Positions 10,296 to 19,182 of a stretch of DNA of 64,000 bases are shown here, one piece after another. The first letter of the stretch is position 1. The number at the start of each line of letters is the position of its first letter. The notes beneath the pieces are model-generated. The model saw nothing but the letters and a program-made list of their open reading frames with translations, ran no database searches and was not told the DNA's origin. The position numbers were made by a program, and so were the translations under genes. Source of the DNA: Cellulosilyticum sp. (GTDB lineage: Bacteria; Bacillota; Clostridia; Lachnospirales; Cellulosilyticaceae). The stretch lies in NCBI GenBank assembly GCA_015058045.1, contig SVDC01000005.1, positions 56,702 to 120,701 of the forward strand. The letters are read 5' to 3'.

Positions 10296-10513
10296 TTATA
10301 CACCTCCAGTAAAGATAACTTAGGACAACATAATTTATCCTGATTAGTTTTATTCTAGCATAATATTTTAATGAGAAGAATAAATAAAGAAGAAAAAATA
10401 GAAAGATGGTTTGGTAAGTAATGGACATGCCCATAGAGTTAAATAAACTAAATACTAAAAAGACTTTTATAAGGAGAATCTGTAAAGATATGAAAGAAAA
10501 AGTTGAAAAGTAG

Positions 10514-10542
10514 TTGACATATGCAAGTCCCTTAGATATAAT
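10514..10542 (+). promoter_or_regulatory. consensus promoter of tRNA-Leu copy 1
   Basis: TTGACA (10514-10519), a 17-bp spacer and TATAAT (10537-10542): a perfect sigma-A promoter 41 bp before the tRNA. Confidence 0.9.
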
Positions 10543-10582
10543 AATACATGTCCTTAAGAAAACAAGAGGAACAAATAAATAT

Positions 10583-10666
10583 GCGGGAATGCTGGAATTG
10601 GCAGACAGGCTAGACTAAGGATCTAGTGATTGTATGATCGTGAGGGTTCAAGTCCCTTTTCCCGCA
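10583..10666 (+). tRNA. tRNA-Leu (anticodon AAG), copy 1
   Basis: 84 nt class II tRNA. The acceptor GCGGGAA pairs with TTCCCGC, discriminator A, with a long variable arm. The anticodon loop CTAAGGA gives anticodon AAG, which reads CUU leucine codons. CCA is not encoded. It has its own promoter and terminator, and is identical to the copy 315 bp downstream. Confidence 0.95.
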
Positions 10667-10672
10667 TCTGAT

Positions 10673-10705
10673 AAAGACCTTGTAGTAAAAGTTGCAAGGT
10701 CTTTT
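10673..10705 (+). terminator. terminator of tRNA-Leu copy 1
   Basis: A 10-bp stem, AAAGACCTTG with CAAGGTCTTT, followed by TTG, starting 7 nt after the tRNA. Confidence 0.85.
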
Positions 10706-10831
10706 GTTTGTTTATTGACATATTGTCTGTTATGCTATAATGAGAAGATAAATAGATAGATAAGAAGTAGTGGTATTGGTATCTTGAAGTTATTAAATAG
10801 ATTATAGAAAAATAATTTAAGATAATAGTAG

Positions 10832-10860
10832 TTGACATAGGGCAGTGTATTGGATATAAT
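10832..10860 (+). promoter_or_regulatory. consensus promoter of tRNA-Leu copy 2
   Basis: TTGACA (10832-10837), a 17-bp spacer and TATAAT (10855-10860), 38 bp before the second tRNA-Leu. Confidence 0.9.
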
Positions 10861-10897
10861 AATAAATGTCCTAAAAACAAAAGGAAAAAATGAATAT

Positions 10898-10981
10898 GCG
10901 GGAATGCTGGAATTGGCAGACAGGCTAGACTAAGGATCTAGTGATTGTATGATCGTGAGGGTTCAAGTCCCTTTTCCCGCA
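10898..10981 (+). tRNA. tRNA-Leu (anticodon AAG), copy 2
   Basis: Identical in all 84 nt to the copy at 10583-10666, with the same anticodon loop CTAAGGA. The upstream 50 bp are similar but not identical and also carry a perfect promoter, so the two copies are separate transcription units that arose by tandem duplication. Confidence 0.95.
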
Positions 10982-10985
10982 TCAT

Positions 10986-11034
10986 AAAAGAAGCACTGAT
11001 TTTGATACATAAGTATTAGAATTAGTGCTTTTTT
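10986..11034 (+). terminator. terminator of tRNA-Leu copy 2
   Basis: AAGCACT pairs with AGTGCTT (10991-11030), followed by TTTT. Confidence 0.7.
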
Positions 11035-11095
11035 CGTCTTATTTCAATGAATAATATCTCAAGAAAAATAATATAAAGTACAGAGGATAGTAAAT

Positions 11096-11599
11096 ATGGA
11101 AAATAGAAGAAATGATAATAATGAAATGATTTTTGATGAAGAGTATGACTTTGATGGTTTAATTCGTTTACTGGATAGTGAAGCAGCAGCTATGGAGCTG
11201 ATGTATTATGATGAAGATGATGATAAACATTATAGAAACCGATATGAGAGCTTTGAGTGCGATAGAGGAATTAGTTATATTTTGGCTAAAGTAGAGCGTT
11301 ATCTAGAAGAAGACTTAGAAAATGGGCTTTTTGTAGCATTTGCTGCATCTTATAATGGGAAAATTACTTTATATGATGGACGTGCTGTAAAAGAGGAAGA
11401 TGTTAACCTTGGAGAGTTAGAACTAGGAAAAGATATGGTATATGGTGTTCTCATTCGAAAAATGGAAGAGGGGTATAGCTTTACAGAAGTGGTATATCAT
11501 GATGGTGGGCAGACAGCAGGTTCTTGGGCAATCCCAGTGGAGGAAGCGGGTATTTTAACGGGAGCTCTGGAAAAGCTGATTTTACAATTTGGAGAATAG
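11096..11599 (+). CDS. hypothetical acidic protein
   Basis: 167 residues, not recognised. The first 60 residues are very acidic (EEYDFDG, YYDEDDDKH). The C-terminal part looks like an alpha/beta fold with hydrophobic strands (LFVAFAASYNGKITLYDG, MVYGVLIRK). No signal peptide or membrane helix, so it should be cytoplasmic. The start is placed at the ATG after a weak ribosome site (cagagga). The lipid kinase gene follows 76 bp downstream on the same strand. Confidence 0.7.
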   Translation: MENRRNDNNEMIFDEEYDFDGLIRLLDSEAAAMELMYYDEDDDKHYRNRYESFECDRGISYILAKVERYLEEDLENGLFVAFAASYNGKITLYDGRAVKEEDVNLGELELGKDMVYGVLIRKMEEGYSFTEVVYHDGGQTAGSWAIPVEEAGILTGALEKLILQFGE

Positions 11600-11675
11600 G
11601 TTACGAGATAATATACTTGTCATCCATAAAATGTAGGCTCTATAATAGAGGGAGGTTTAAGATACGGGGGATTCT

Positions 11676-12599
11676 ATGAAAGCATTATTTGTTGTAAATC
11701 CTGTTGCAGGAAAAGGAAAAGGCTTAGAAATTATAAAAAACTTTGAGTCCGTTATTCAAAGTAAAATGCCCTATACCATCGAATTAACTAGGGCAAAAGG
11801 TGAAGCAACGGACATTGTAAGAAGATATACCACCAAGGAAGACTATATCGTCTTTGCAGTAGGTGGAGATGGCACAGTCAATGAAGTGCTTAATGGCATG
11901 GTTGGTAGTGGTAGTAGCTTGGCGATTATACCAACGGGAAGTGGTAATGATTTTGTTAGAAGCATTTATGGAAGATATACAATTGAAGAACTGTTATTAG
12001 ATTTATTAGAAGGAAATAACCAGAAAATCGATATTATTCAGGTCGGAGAAAGATACTTCTTAAACATTGCATCAGTTGGCTTAGATGCTGAGGTTGTTTA
12101 TAATGCCACTCAATATAAAAAACTTAAATTCATAAAAAGTAGTATGGCCTATGTTATTAGTTTATTTAAAACCCTTTTGGGTTCAAGGGGAACCTATGCG
12201 AAAGTAACAATAGATGGTAAGGTCACTTGTGATGAGGAGATTTTACTTTTAGCAGTAGCTAATGGTTCTTTTTATGGTGGAGGTATTCCAATGGTACCTA
12301 CAGCAAAGGTGAATGATGCACTGGCAGATGTTTGTTTAGTAAGAGAATTAAGGATTAGAAAAATTATGAAAGTATTGCCGAGTGTATTTAAAGGAAAACA
12401 TATAGAAGCCAAGGAAGTAGAAATTTATCGTGCTCAAGAAATAGAAATTGAAGCTAAAAACGGATGTAAGGTTAATATTGACGGAGAAATTATGAATGCA
12501 AGTAGGGTTAAGATGCGCATTATACCGGAAGGTATTGAAGTAAGAATGCCTTCAAAAGTGACTATTTCAAATTACTGCTCTGAAGATAAAATTAGTTAA
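11676..12599 (+). CDS. diacylglycerol/lipid kinase family protein
   Basis: YegS/DgkB/BmrU-type lipid kinase of 307 residues. The nucleotide-binding signature GGDGTVNEVLNG is at about 63-74, with NPVAGKGKG at 8-16 and IIPTGSGNDFVRS at 84-96. The C-terminal beta-sandwich (AVANGSFYGGGIPMVPTA and following) is also typical. Expected to phosphorylate diacylglycerol or a related lipid at the membrane. The ribosome site is GGGGGA before the ATG. The exact lipid substrate cannot be read from sequence. Confidence 0.9.
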   Translation: MKALFVVNPVAGKGKGLEIIKNFESVIQSKMPYTIELTRAKGEATDIVRRYTTKEDYIVFAVGGDGTVNEVLNGMVGSGSSLAIIPTGSGNDFVRSIYGRYTIEELLLDLLEGNNQKIDIIQVGERYFLNIASVGLDAEVVYNATQYKKLKFIKSSMAYVISLFKTLLGSRGTYAKVTIDGKVTCDEEILLLAVANGSFYGGGIPMVPTAKVNDALADVCLVRELRIRKIMKVLPSVFKGKHIEAKEVEIYRAQEIEIEAKNGCKVNIDGEIMNASRVKMRIIPEGIEVRMPSKVTISNYCSEDKIS

Positions 12600-12630
12600 A
12601 AGATGATAAGTTAAAGATATAAGAAGTGAG

Positions 12631-12674
12631 AAATATCGCGCACCTATGAGAATAGGAAGTGCGATATTTTTTAT
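12631..12674 (+). terminator. terminator after the lipid kinase gene
   Basis: AAATATCGC-GCAC pairs with GTGCGATATTT (2-nt bulge) and runs into TTTTTT. Confidence 0.85.
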
Positions 12675-12771
12675 TAGAATCATAGGACATAAGTAGATTG
12701 TTAATAAATTATTTACAAATTGGTAGAAAAATCGACAACAATGGGTGATATTATAATATTCGAACGGAACA

Positions 12772-12960
12772 GTAATCGACAATTGATTACAATTGGTGTA
12801 TCAACTTAATGATACCGATTACATAAAGGAGTAATGTTACTTTATTCCCCTAAACTCGAAACTCCCCTAAACACATATAAAGTAACATTATATCCAAATA
12901 GCAAACCCTTACAAAACTCTATTTTTACACCATATCCCCCAATATGGTGTATTTTTTTTA
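12772..12960 (+). ncRNA. candidate structured noncoding RNA
   Basis: Between the lipid kinase terminator and the YhgE gene is a stretch with no credible gene but four successive hairpins. (1) GTAATC/GATTAC at 12772-12790. (2) AATTGGT..ATCA with TGATACCGATT, about 12791-12820. (3) AATGTTACTTTAT with ATAAAGTAACATT, about 12833-12891, whose loop repeats CCCCTAAAC twice. (4) A terminator stem at 12926-12951 with eight Ts. A -10-like TATAAT lies at 12752-12757. It looks like an independent small RNA or a cis-acting leader. It matches no riboswitch class I know by eye. Confidence 0.4.
12926..12959 (+). terminator. terminator of the candidate RNA
   Basis: TACACCATAT (12926-12935) pairs perfectly with ATATGGTGTA (12942-12951), followed by eight Ts. 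Confidence 0.9.
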
Positions 12961-12970
12961 CAATTATTTA

Positions 12971-13017
12971 AACCCTTTAAGTAGGCATAGCTTATGCAAA
13001 TACTTAAGGGGTTTTTT
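12971..13017 (+). terminator. second tandem terminator before the YhgE gene
   Basis: AACCCTTTAAGTA (12971-12983) pairs with TACTTAAGGGGTT (13001-13013). GCATA/TATGC pairs inside it, and TTTTTT follows. It lies 12 bp past the previous terminator, giving double insulation or an attenuator for the next gene. Confidence 0.8.
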
Positions 13018-13096
13018 GTATATAAAATAAATTAGCAATTTAAAGGATAAACTATCTCAGATAAGATGCAAATGTATGCAAAAAGGAGATAGCAAA

Positions 13097-15247
13097 ATGT
13101 TAAAGCAGTCTTGGGGCATTTATAAAAAAGACCTAAAAACAATTTTTACAAATTATGCTGTATTGATTACGATAATTGTACTGTGCATATTACCTTCCTT
13201 ATATGCATGGATTAATATTAAAGCTTCATGGGATCCTTATGCCTCAGAGGCAACTAGCAGAATTAAAGTTGCAGTAGTCAATAATGATGAAGGAAATACT
13301 TTGAATGGTAAGGTGATTAACATAGGGAAAGAGGTTGTAGCAAATCTAAAAGCAAATGGGCTTTTGGGATGGCAATTTCTAGATGAAGATGAAGCTATGA
13401 AAAATTTAAGAGAAGGAAAAATCTATGCAGTCATTATTATTCCACAAGAGTTTTCTAGTGATTTAACTTCTATTATTACGAACAATGTAAGGAAAGCACA
13501 GATTAAATACATTGTAAATGAAAAGCTTAATGCTATAGCGCCAAAGATTACAGATAAAGGTGCGACAGGCATTGAGACAACTGTAAGTCAAGAAGTTACA
13601 GGCACTATTAGTGAAATTGTACTCGGTAAGGCAAAGGAGTTGGGGATACAGATAGAAGATGCAGTGCTTCCTAAACTAGTTGAATTAGAAAATGGCTTAA
13701 AGAATATAGAGGGACGATTTACAGATATTAATGAGTTTCTTAATCAAACTATAACTGAGGCTGAAGACTTCGATACCTTTTTAGGCAAGGTAACAGACTC
13801 TATGCCTCAATTAGAACAGTTAATTAAAGATGTGCAAGAACTAGGACAAAGAACTGGAGATTTTGTAGACAGCACAGAAGAAGGAATTAATACACTGGCA
13901 CCCACTATTAAACAGGATATTGGACTTGTTAGTGAATTAAGTGGTGAGACTTATGCGGCAGTTGAAGGATTACAACAAGCAATAGAAGAAGGGCTTGAAA
14001 AAGCACCTGAAATAGTATCCGACTTACTAAGTAAGGTAGGAACCATTAAAGACTTGACACAATCCCTTTCCAAGATACTAAAGATAATGGATCAGTTAAG
14101 TAATAAACAAGAATTATCTACTATGGTAGCACAGTTAGAAGATTTGGGAAGTAGTCTAAGTGAAGTGGAAACAGTATTAAATCAAATAAGTACAGCATTA
14201 GAAAATGGAGCTAAGCCAGATTTAACAGCATTTACAGATATAAAGACTATACTCAAAGATATTGAAAATATTTCTTCAGATATCTATAACAATTTTGATG
14301 ATAAAATTCAAGGTGCTATTCAAGGGATATTGACTCAATTGAATACAGTACTAGAAGATAGTGATCAAGTTTTATCAGAAGTTCAAGATGCACTGCCTGA
14401 AGTTTCGGACCTATTAGCAAATGCACAAGATCTTTTAGGAAAAGGAGAACAAGGATTAGAAGCAGTTAAAGAAATTATGCCAACCTTAGAAGAGAAGCTT
14501 ACATTATTAACAGATAAGGTTGAAGAAGTAAATCAAAGTAAGGAACTTAAGGATATTTTAAATTTAATTAAAGAAGACGTAAAGCAACGTAGTGACTTTT
14601 TAGCCAATTCCACAACCATCGTAGAGGAGACTATCTTTCCAATGGGTAACTATGGTACCCAAATGGCACCATTTTATAGTTCCTTAGCATCTTGGGTAGG
14701 TCTTACTATACTAGTATCGATGATTTCAGTTGATGTGCAAGGTAAATATAAAAGTTATGAAGTTTATTTTGGTAAGCTTCTTACCTATTTATCACTGACA
14801 TTAGTTCAAGGGATGATTATTGCGCTTGGAGATCTATACTTACTTAGGATATATTGCCTTAGACCATGGCTATTTATATTGAGTATGCTGTATATTTCCG
14901 TTGCTTTTACCTTTATTGTTTATTCGTTGGTTTCTATATTTGGAAATGTAGGAAAAGTGGTAGCGATTGTTGTTATGATTTTGCAGGTAGCAGGTTCAGG
15001 GGGGACTTTTCCTGTTCAGCTTACTTCGAAGTTCTTTATTAATATTAATCCATATTTACCATTTACCTATGCCATTTCCTTACTTAGAGAGAGTATAGGT
15101 GGCATTGAAAGAGAAATATTTATTCTAGATATAGTTGTTTTAGGTGGATTTATAATAGCCTCATTGATTCTTGCACTTTTACTCAAAAGGTATGTGAATA
15201 AAGCCTTAGAGGGATTTGTGCATAAATATCATGAAGGTGGCCTATAG
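13097..15247 (+). CDS. YhgE/Pip-family membrane protein
   Basis: 716-residue protein of the YhgE / phage infection protein family. It has an N-terminal helix with the typical start (LKQSWGIYKKDLKTIF, then a hydrophobic segment and SLYAWINIKASWDPY). A long extracytoplasmic region of about 480 residues is rich in heptad coiled coil. The C-terminal ABC-2-type block has about five membrane helices (LASWVGLTILVSMISVDV onward). Members are linked to phage adsorption, secretion or envelope transport; the role here is unknown. The upstream ATG at 13076 is in frame but lies before the ribosome site AAAAAGGAG, so 13097 is chosen. Confidence 0.85.
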   Translation: MLKQSWGIYKKDLKTIFTNYAVLITIIVLCILPSLYAWINIKASWDPYASEATSRIKVAVVNNDEGNTLNGKVINIGKEVVANLKANGLLGWQFLDEDEAMKNLREGKIYAVIIIPQEFSSDLTSIITNNVRKAQIKYIVNEKLNAIAPKITDKGATGIETTVSQEVTGTISEIVLGKAKELGIQIEDAVLPKLVELENGLKNIEGRFTDINEFLNQTITEAEDFDTFLGKVTDSMPQLEQLIKDVQELGQRTGDFVDSTEEGINTLAPTIKQDIGLVSELSGETYAAVEGLQQAIEEGLEKAPEIVSDLLSKVGTIKDLTQSLSKILKIMDQLSNKQELSTMVAQLEDLGSSLSEVETVLNQISTALENGAKPDLTAFTDIKTILKDIENISSDIYNNFDDKIQGAIQGILTQLNTVLEDSDQVLSEVQDALPEVSDLLANAQDLLGKGEQGLEAVKEIMPTLEEKLTLLTDKVEEVNQSKELKDILNLIKEDVKQRSDFLANSTTIVEETIFPMGNYGTQMAPFYSSLASWVGLTILVSMISVDVQGKYKSYEVYFGKLLTYLSLTLVQGMIIALGDLYLLRIYCLRPWLFILSMLYISVAFTFIVYSLVSIFGNVGKVVAIVVMILQVAGSGGTFPVQLTSKFFININPYLPFTYAISLLRESIGGIEREIFILDIVVLGGFIIASLILALLLKRYVNKALEGFVHKYHEGGL

Positions 15248-15328
15248 GATGGAAAAAGCTGTATAAAATATAGTGAACTAGAAATAATACTAGGGATATA
15301 TGATTACAAATACAGAAAGGATGTAACA

Positions 15329-15871
15329 ATGAAAAAGTATATTTGTACGGTATGTGGCTATATACATGAAGGAGATTGCCCTCCAGAAAAATGTCCAATT
15401 TGTAATGTAGGAGCAGATAAATTTGTAGAGCAAAAAGAAGCATTACAATGGGCAGATGAACACAGAATAGGTGTTGCACAAGGGGTAAAACCAGAAATTA
15501 TCGAAGAACTTCGTGCAGGTTTCTTGGGTGAATGTACAGAAGTTGGTATGTATATTGCTATGGGAAGACAGGCAGATAGAGAAGGCTATCCTGAAATAGC
15601 AGAAGCTTATAAACGTATTGCTTATGAAGAAGCTGATCATGCCTCTAGGTATGCAGAACTTCTAGGTGAAGTTGTAAGATCTTCTACAAAAGAAAATTTA
15701 CAACTTAGAGTAGATGCAGAATATGGTGCTTGCCAAGGGAAAAAACAGTTAGCTACTCTTGCAAAACAAGAAAATCTAGATGCTATTCATGATACGATTC
15801 ATGAAATGTCTAAAGATGAAGCAAGACACGGTTGTGCATTTAAAGGATTACTAGATAGATATTTTAGTTAA
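15329..15871 (+). CDS. reverse rubrerythrin (rubredoxin domain first)
   Basis: 180 residues: an N-terminal rubredoxin-like iron site (C6-x2-C9 and C22-x2-C25) followed by a ferritin-like diiron four-helix domain with E and ExxH ligands ([29 protein letters not shown]). This domain order is that of the clostridial reverse rubrerythrins, which take electrons from NADH via carriers to reduce peroxide and oxygen. It marks the host as an anaerobe that meets oxidative stress. The DUF1540 gene follows after 14 bp, so they probably share a transcript. Confidence 0.92.
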   Translation: MKKYICTVCGYIHEGDCPPEKCPICNVGADKFVEQKEALQWADEHRIGVAQGVKPEIIEELRAGFLGECTEVGMYIAMGRQADREGYPEIAEAYKRIAYEEADHASRYAELLGEVVRSSTKENLQLRVDAEYGACQGKKQLATLAKQENLDAIHDTIHEMSKDEARHGCAFKGLLDRYFS

Positions 15872-15885
15872 CAGGAGGAAAGAAA

Positions 15886-16206
15886 ATGCCTAGTATTAGT
15901 TGTAATGTCGTATCATGTTCATATAACCAAGATAAAAGTTGTAATGCACGCGTCATTCAAGTGGGCGGAAAAGGTGCACAAGAGAGTTCGCAAACTTGTT
16001 GTGGAACTTTCTTAGACAGTGCAAACTATAGTAACTTAGCTCAATATACAGATAATAGAGAAACAGTAGAGGCTATTTTATGTCGTGTAGACACTTGTGT
16101 TTATTATCGAGATGATCACTGTAAGTTAGATCATATTCAAGTAGGGTGTTCAGAAAGAGTAGACGTCTATACAGAGACAGAATGTGATTCTTTCCAAAAA
16201 AAATAA
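15886..16206 (+). CDS. protein with two DUF1540 repeats
   Basis: 106 residues made of two cysteine-rich units of about 45 residues, each following C-x(4)-C-x(6,7)-C...(K/V)IQVG...C (CNVVSCSYNQDKSC and LCRVDTCVYYRDDHC). This is the clostridial DUF1540 pattern, probably a small metal-binding module of unknown function. It has a strong ribosome site (AGGAGG) and starts 14 bp after the reverse rubrerythrin stop, so a link to oxidative stress is plausible but inferred. Confidence 0.85.
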   Translation: MPSISCNVVSCSYNQDKSCNARVIQVGGKGAQESSQTCCGTFLDSANYSNLAQYTDNRETVEAILCRVDTCVYYRDDHCKLDHIQVGCSERVDVYTETECDSFQKK

Positions 16207-16463
16207 AAAATCAACATAGAAATTTACATGAATTGGAAAAAAGCTATTGAATGATTAAAAAAAAATATATACAATAGTATATGAAATACATTTTCGATAG
16301 AAAAAATACTTTATTCATTAAATCCAAAAACTATTGAACTTAAGCTCTAAAAAGCATATTAAGAAAATGCATAAGAGATTAAGTGATACTGAAAATCTTT
16401 AAAGTGTGTAAATGATTTTTTAGTTTGAATATGGTGTAAAAACAGAGTGCAATTTAGGGAAAG

Positions 16464-16498
16464 AGAACTACTTAAATAAATTAGGTAGTTCTTTTTTT
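16464..16498 (+). terminator. terminator in the 16.2-16.6 kb gap
   Basis: AGAACTACT pairs with GGTAGTTCT and runs into TTTTTTT. The rest of the 430-bp gap (16207-16635) is A/T-rich and shows no gene. Confidence 0.8.
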
Positions 16499-16635
16499 GT
16501 TTATGATACATACATAATTTAGCAGTATACTATTTAGAAGTATAGAAGAGATAAAAATGGGTGTAATATATAGATATATGAGATATAAAAACACCTAATA
16601 TTAATCAATGTATAGTTAAAAAGTGAGGGATATTC

Positions 16636-17766
16636 ATGCTAGAAGATCAAATTGAGATTTGGTATAAAAAAACAGGTAAAAAAATAATCTTTTTTTTAGG
16701 GATGTTACTCCTTTTGTATATCATCATTCGCTTGCATATTCTTAGACTATTTGCACCATTTATTGTTGCATGGATTTTTGCAATGCTCTTAAATCCTGTT
16801 GTAACTTGGGCACATAAGAGGTTAAGAGTACCAAGGGGAATAGGAAGTATTTTGAGCATGCTTTTTATTCTTAGTGGGATTTTAGGCATTATAACAGTTG
16901 TGGTAAGGCAGTTATGGGAACAAATTGTTAATATCACAAAAATGTTACCACAAATAGGGGATGAGATGGTATTTCAGCTTAATAGAGTAGGAGAGAGTTT
17001 AGGTGATAAACTGCCAATGATTCCTGGATTAGAGGCAATGACTAATTTAGATACTATAGTAGAGAAACTAGTAGGAGGGCTCAGCTCTTTTTTAACTTCA
17101 GTCATTCCAACTATTTATGATGGTATTTCGAAAGTGCCAGATGCTGTTTTATTTACAGTGATTATGTTTCTTGCAACCTTCTTTATGACTAGAGACTTTT
17201 ATAAGATTAAAGCCTTTGTAAAAGCACAATTTTCTGATACTATAGTAGATAAGGTTGTTATTATGCAACGTGGTGTAATAGGTGCGATAGGAGGCTATGT
17301 TCGTACACAGCTGATTTTAATGAGCGTAACGTTTACCATTTGTTTAATTGGATTATTTTTATTTAATATAGAGTACGCTTTATTATTAAGTGTCATCATT
17401 GCATTAATTGATGCTTTTCCAGTGTTTGGTAGTGGTACAATCTTAATACCGTGGTCTATTTACAATTTACTCATAGGACATTACTCAATTGCAATTGGCC
17501 TTTTAGGAATTTATGGCATTATTTTTGTAACAAGGCAAATTATGGAACCTAGAATTTTGGCATCACAAATTGGCGTTTATGCACTGGTTACAGTAATGGC
17601 AGTTTATATAGGATATAAAACAATTGGTTTTTTAGGGCTTATTTTAGGGCCAGCTATCGTAGTTGTTTTACAAATGTTACAAAATGTAGGAGCATTACCT
17701 AAGTTTAAACCCATTAAGAAATCAGAAGATGAGGGAGACGGTTATGAGAAGTATAGAAGTAACTAA
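16636..17766 (+). CDS. AI-2E family protein, YtvI-like
   Basis: 376-residue polytopic membrane protein of the same PF01594 family as the gene at 9042. Its length, short charged N-terminus and helix pattern fit the sporulation-associated YtvI branch (LRLFAPFIVAWIFAMLLNP; FPVFGSGTILIPWS). The function of YtvI is not established. The last 23 bp overlap the fumarase alpha gene, so they are likely co-transcribed. Confidence 0.78.
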   Translation: MLEDQIEIWYKKTGKKIIFFLGMLLLLYIIIRLHILRLFAPFIVAWIFAMLLNPVVTWAHKRLRVPRGIGSILSMLFILSGILGIITVVVRQLWEQIVNITKMLPQIGDEMVFQLNRVGESLGDKLPMIPGLEAMTNLDTIVEKLVGGLSSFLTSVIPTIYDGISKVPDAVLFTVIMFLATFFMTRDFYKIKAFVKAQFSDTIVDKVVIMQRGVIGAIGGYVRTQLILMSVTFTICLIGLFLFNIEYALLLSVIIALIDAFPVFGSGTILIPWSIYNLLIGHYSIAIGLLGIYGIIFVTRQIMEPRILASQIGVYALVTVMAVYIGYKTIGFLGLILGPAIVVVLQMLQNVGALPKFKPIKKSEDEGDGYEKYRSN

Positions 17767-18586
17767 AATTATAGAAGCAGTTAAAGCACTTTGTATGCAG
17801 GCAAATTATGATTTGCCTGTAGATATCTTTAATGAAATTCAGGCAGGAAAATCAAAAGAGATAAGTCCAGTGGGAAAGGCAATATTGGGGGATATTTGTG
17901 ATAATGCTAAATTAGCACATGATGAGAAGATGCCTATCTGTCAGGATACAGGAACAGCAGTAGTATTTGTAAAAATAGGGCAAGAAGTACATATTGAGGG
18001 TGGCCTTTTAAAAGATGCCATTAATGAAGGGGTTAGACAGGGATATATTGAAGGATACTTAAGAAAATCTATTGTTGAAAATCCACTTTATCGTAAGAAT
18101 ACAGGAGATAATACGCCAGCCATTATTCATTATGATATTGTGGAAGGTGACCAATTAGAAATAATGGTTTGTCCTAAAGGTGGCGGTAGCGAAAATATGA
18201 GTCGTGTTTACATGCTAAAACCTTCTCAGGGGATTGAAGGGGTAAAAGCGGCGGTAATGGAAACAGTAGAACTAGCAGGTCCTAATGCATGCTTACCTAT
18301 GGTTGTTGGTATTGGTATTGGTGGCAACTTTGAGATGTCTACACTTCTTGCTAAGAAGGCGCTTACTAGAGAAGTGGGGAGCTATAATAGTGATGAAAGA
18401 ATGCGAGAACTAGAAAAAGAACTATTTGAGATGATTAATAAGACTGGAATTGGACCACAGGGATTAGGTGGAAAAGTTACTGCGCTTGCTGTACATATAG
18501 AAGACTATCCTTGTCATATTGCCTCTATGCCTTTAGCTATTAATATTGGGTGTCATGTTAATAGACATAAGAGCGTAAGATTATAG
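17744..18586 (+). CDS. class I fumarate hydratase, alpha subunit
   Basis: Iron-sulfur fumarase / tartrate dehydratase-type alpha subunit (280 residues) for the fumarate-malate step. Cysteines able to bind the [4Fe-4S] cluster sit in MPICQDTGT, GPNACLPMVVG and INIGCHVNRH. An ATG at 17729 is in frame, but GAGGGAGA before the ATG at 17744 decides the start. Its partner beta subunit begins 13 bp downstream. The oxygen-labile two-gene form is typical of anaerobes. Confidence 0.93.
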   Translation: MRSIEVTKIIEAVKALCMQANYDLPVDIFNEIQAGKSKEISPVGKAILGDICDNAKLAHDEKMPICQDTGTAVVFVKIGQEVHIEGGLLKDAINEGVRQGYIEGYLRKSIVENPLYRKNTGDNTPAIIHYDIVEGDQLEIMVCPKGGGSENMSRVYMLKPSQGIEGVKAAVMETVELAGPNACLPMVVGIGIGGNFEMSTLLAKKALTREVGSYNSDERMRELEKELFEMINKTGIGPQGLGGKVTALAVHIEDYPCHIASMPLAINIGCHVNRHKSVRL

Positions 18587-18599
18587 GAGGAGTGCAAAG

Positions 18600-19151
18600 A
18601 TGAATAAGCATATTAAGTTACCGTTAAATAGAGAAGAAGCAAGAAAGTTAGTTGTAGGCGAAAAAGTATTACTGAGTGGAAAAATGTATACCTCTAGGGA
18701 TGCAGCACATAAACGTATGCTAGAGAATAAAGAGGCAGGAATAGATTTTCCAATGCCTATAGAAAATGTTGCTATTTATTATGCAGGACCAGCACCAGCT
18801 AAACCAGGAGAAGTTATTGGTAGCTGTGGTCCTACAACAAGTGGAAGAATGGATGCTTATGCCCCAAAATTTATGGCCTATGGTCAAACAGTTATGATTG
18901 GTAAAGGTCTAAGAAATGAAGATGTTATTGAAGCTATGAAAAAAGAAGGTGCTGTATATTTAACGGCAATTGGAGGTGCTGGTGCACTACTTGCAAAGTG
19001 TATTAAAAAAGCAACATGCATTGCCTATGAAGATCTGGGAGCAGAAGCTATTTATGAGCTTGAAGTAGAAAATTTTCCTACTATTGTAACGATTGATAGT
19101 AAGGGAAATAACTTATATGAAACAGGTAGAGAGATATATAAGGAAGACTAG
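18600..19151 (+). CDS. class I fumarate hydratase, beta subunit
   Basis: 183-residue swivelling beta subunit of the two-subunit class I fumarase (TtdB-like), corresponding to the C-terminal domain of one-chain enzymes. Recognisable blocks: IYYAGPAPAKPGEVIGSCGP, TTSGRMDAYAP and YLTAIGGAGALLAKCIK. Ribosome site AGGAG 8 nt before the ATG. Forms the active enzyme with the preceding gene product. Confidence 0.93.
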   Translation: MNKHIKLPLNREEARKLVVGEKVLLSGKMYTSRDAAHKRMLENKEAGIDFPMPIENVAIYYAGPAPAKPGEVIGSCGPTTSGRMDAYAPKFMAYGQTVMIGKGLRNEDVIEAMKKEGAVYLTAIGGAGALLAKCIKKATCIAYEDLGAEAIYELEVENFPTIVTIDSKGNNLYETGREIYKED

Positions 19152-19182
19152 GTTAATAAATAAAGTATAAGGAAGGTATAAG

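Noticed and set aside
10623..10880. 85-codon frame on the minus strand
   Set aside because: It overlaps both tRNA-Leu transcription units and has no ribosome site.
12834..12971. 45-codon frame inside the candidate RNA
   Set aside because: The ribosome site is only 2 nt from the ATG and the frame runs through a strong terminator.
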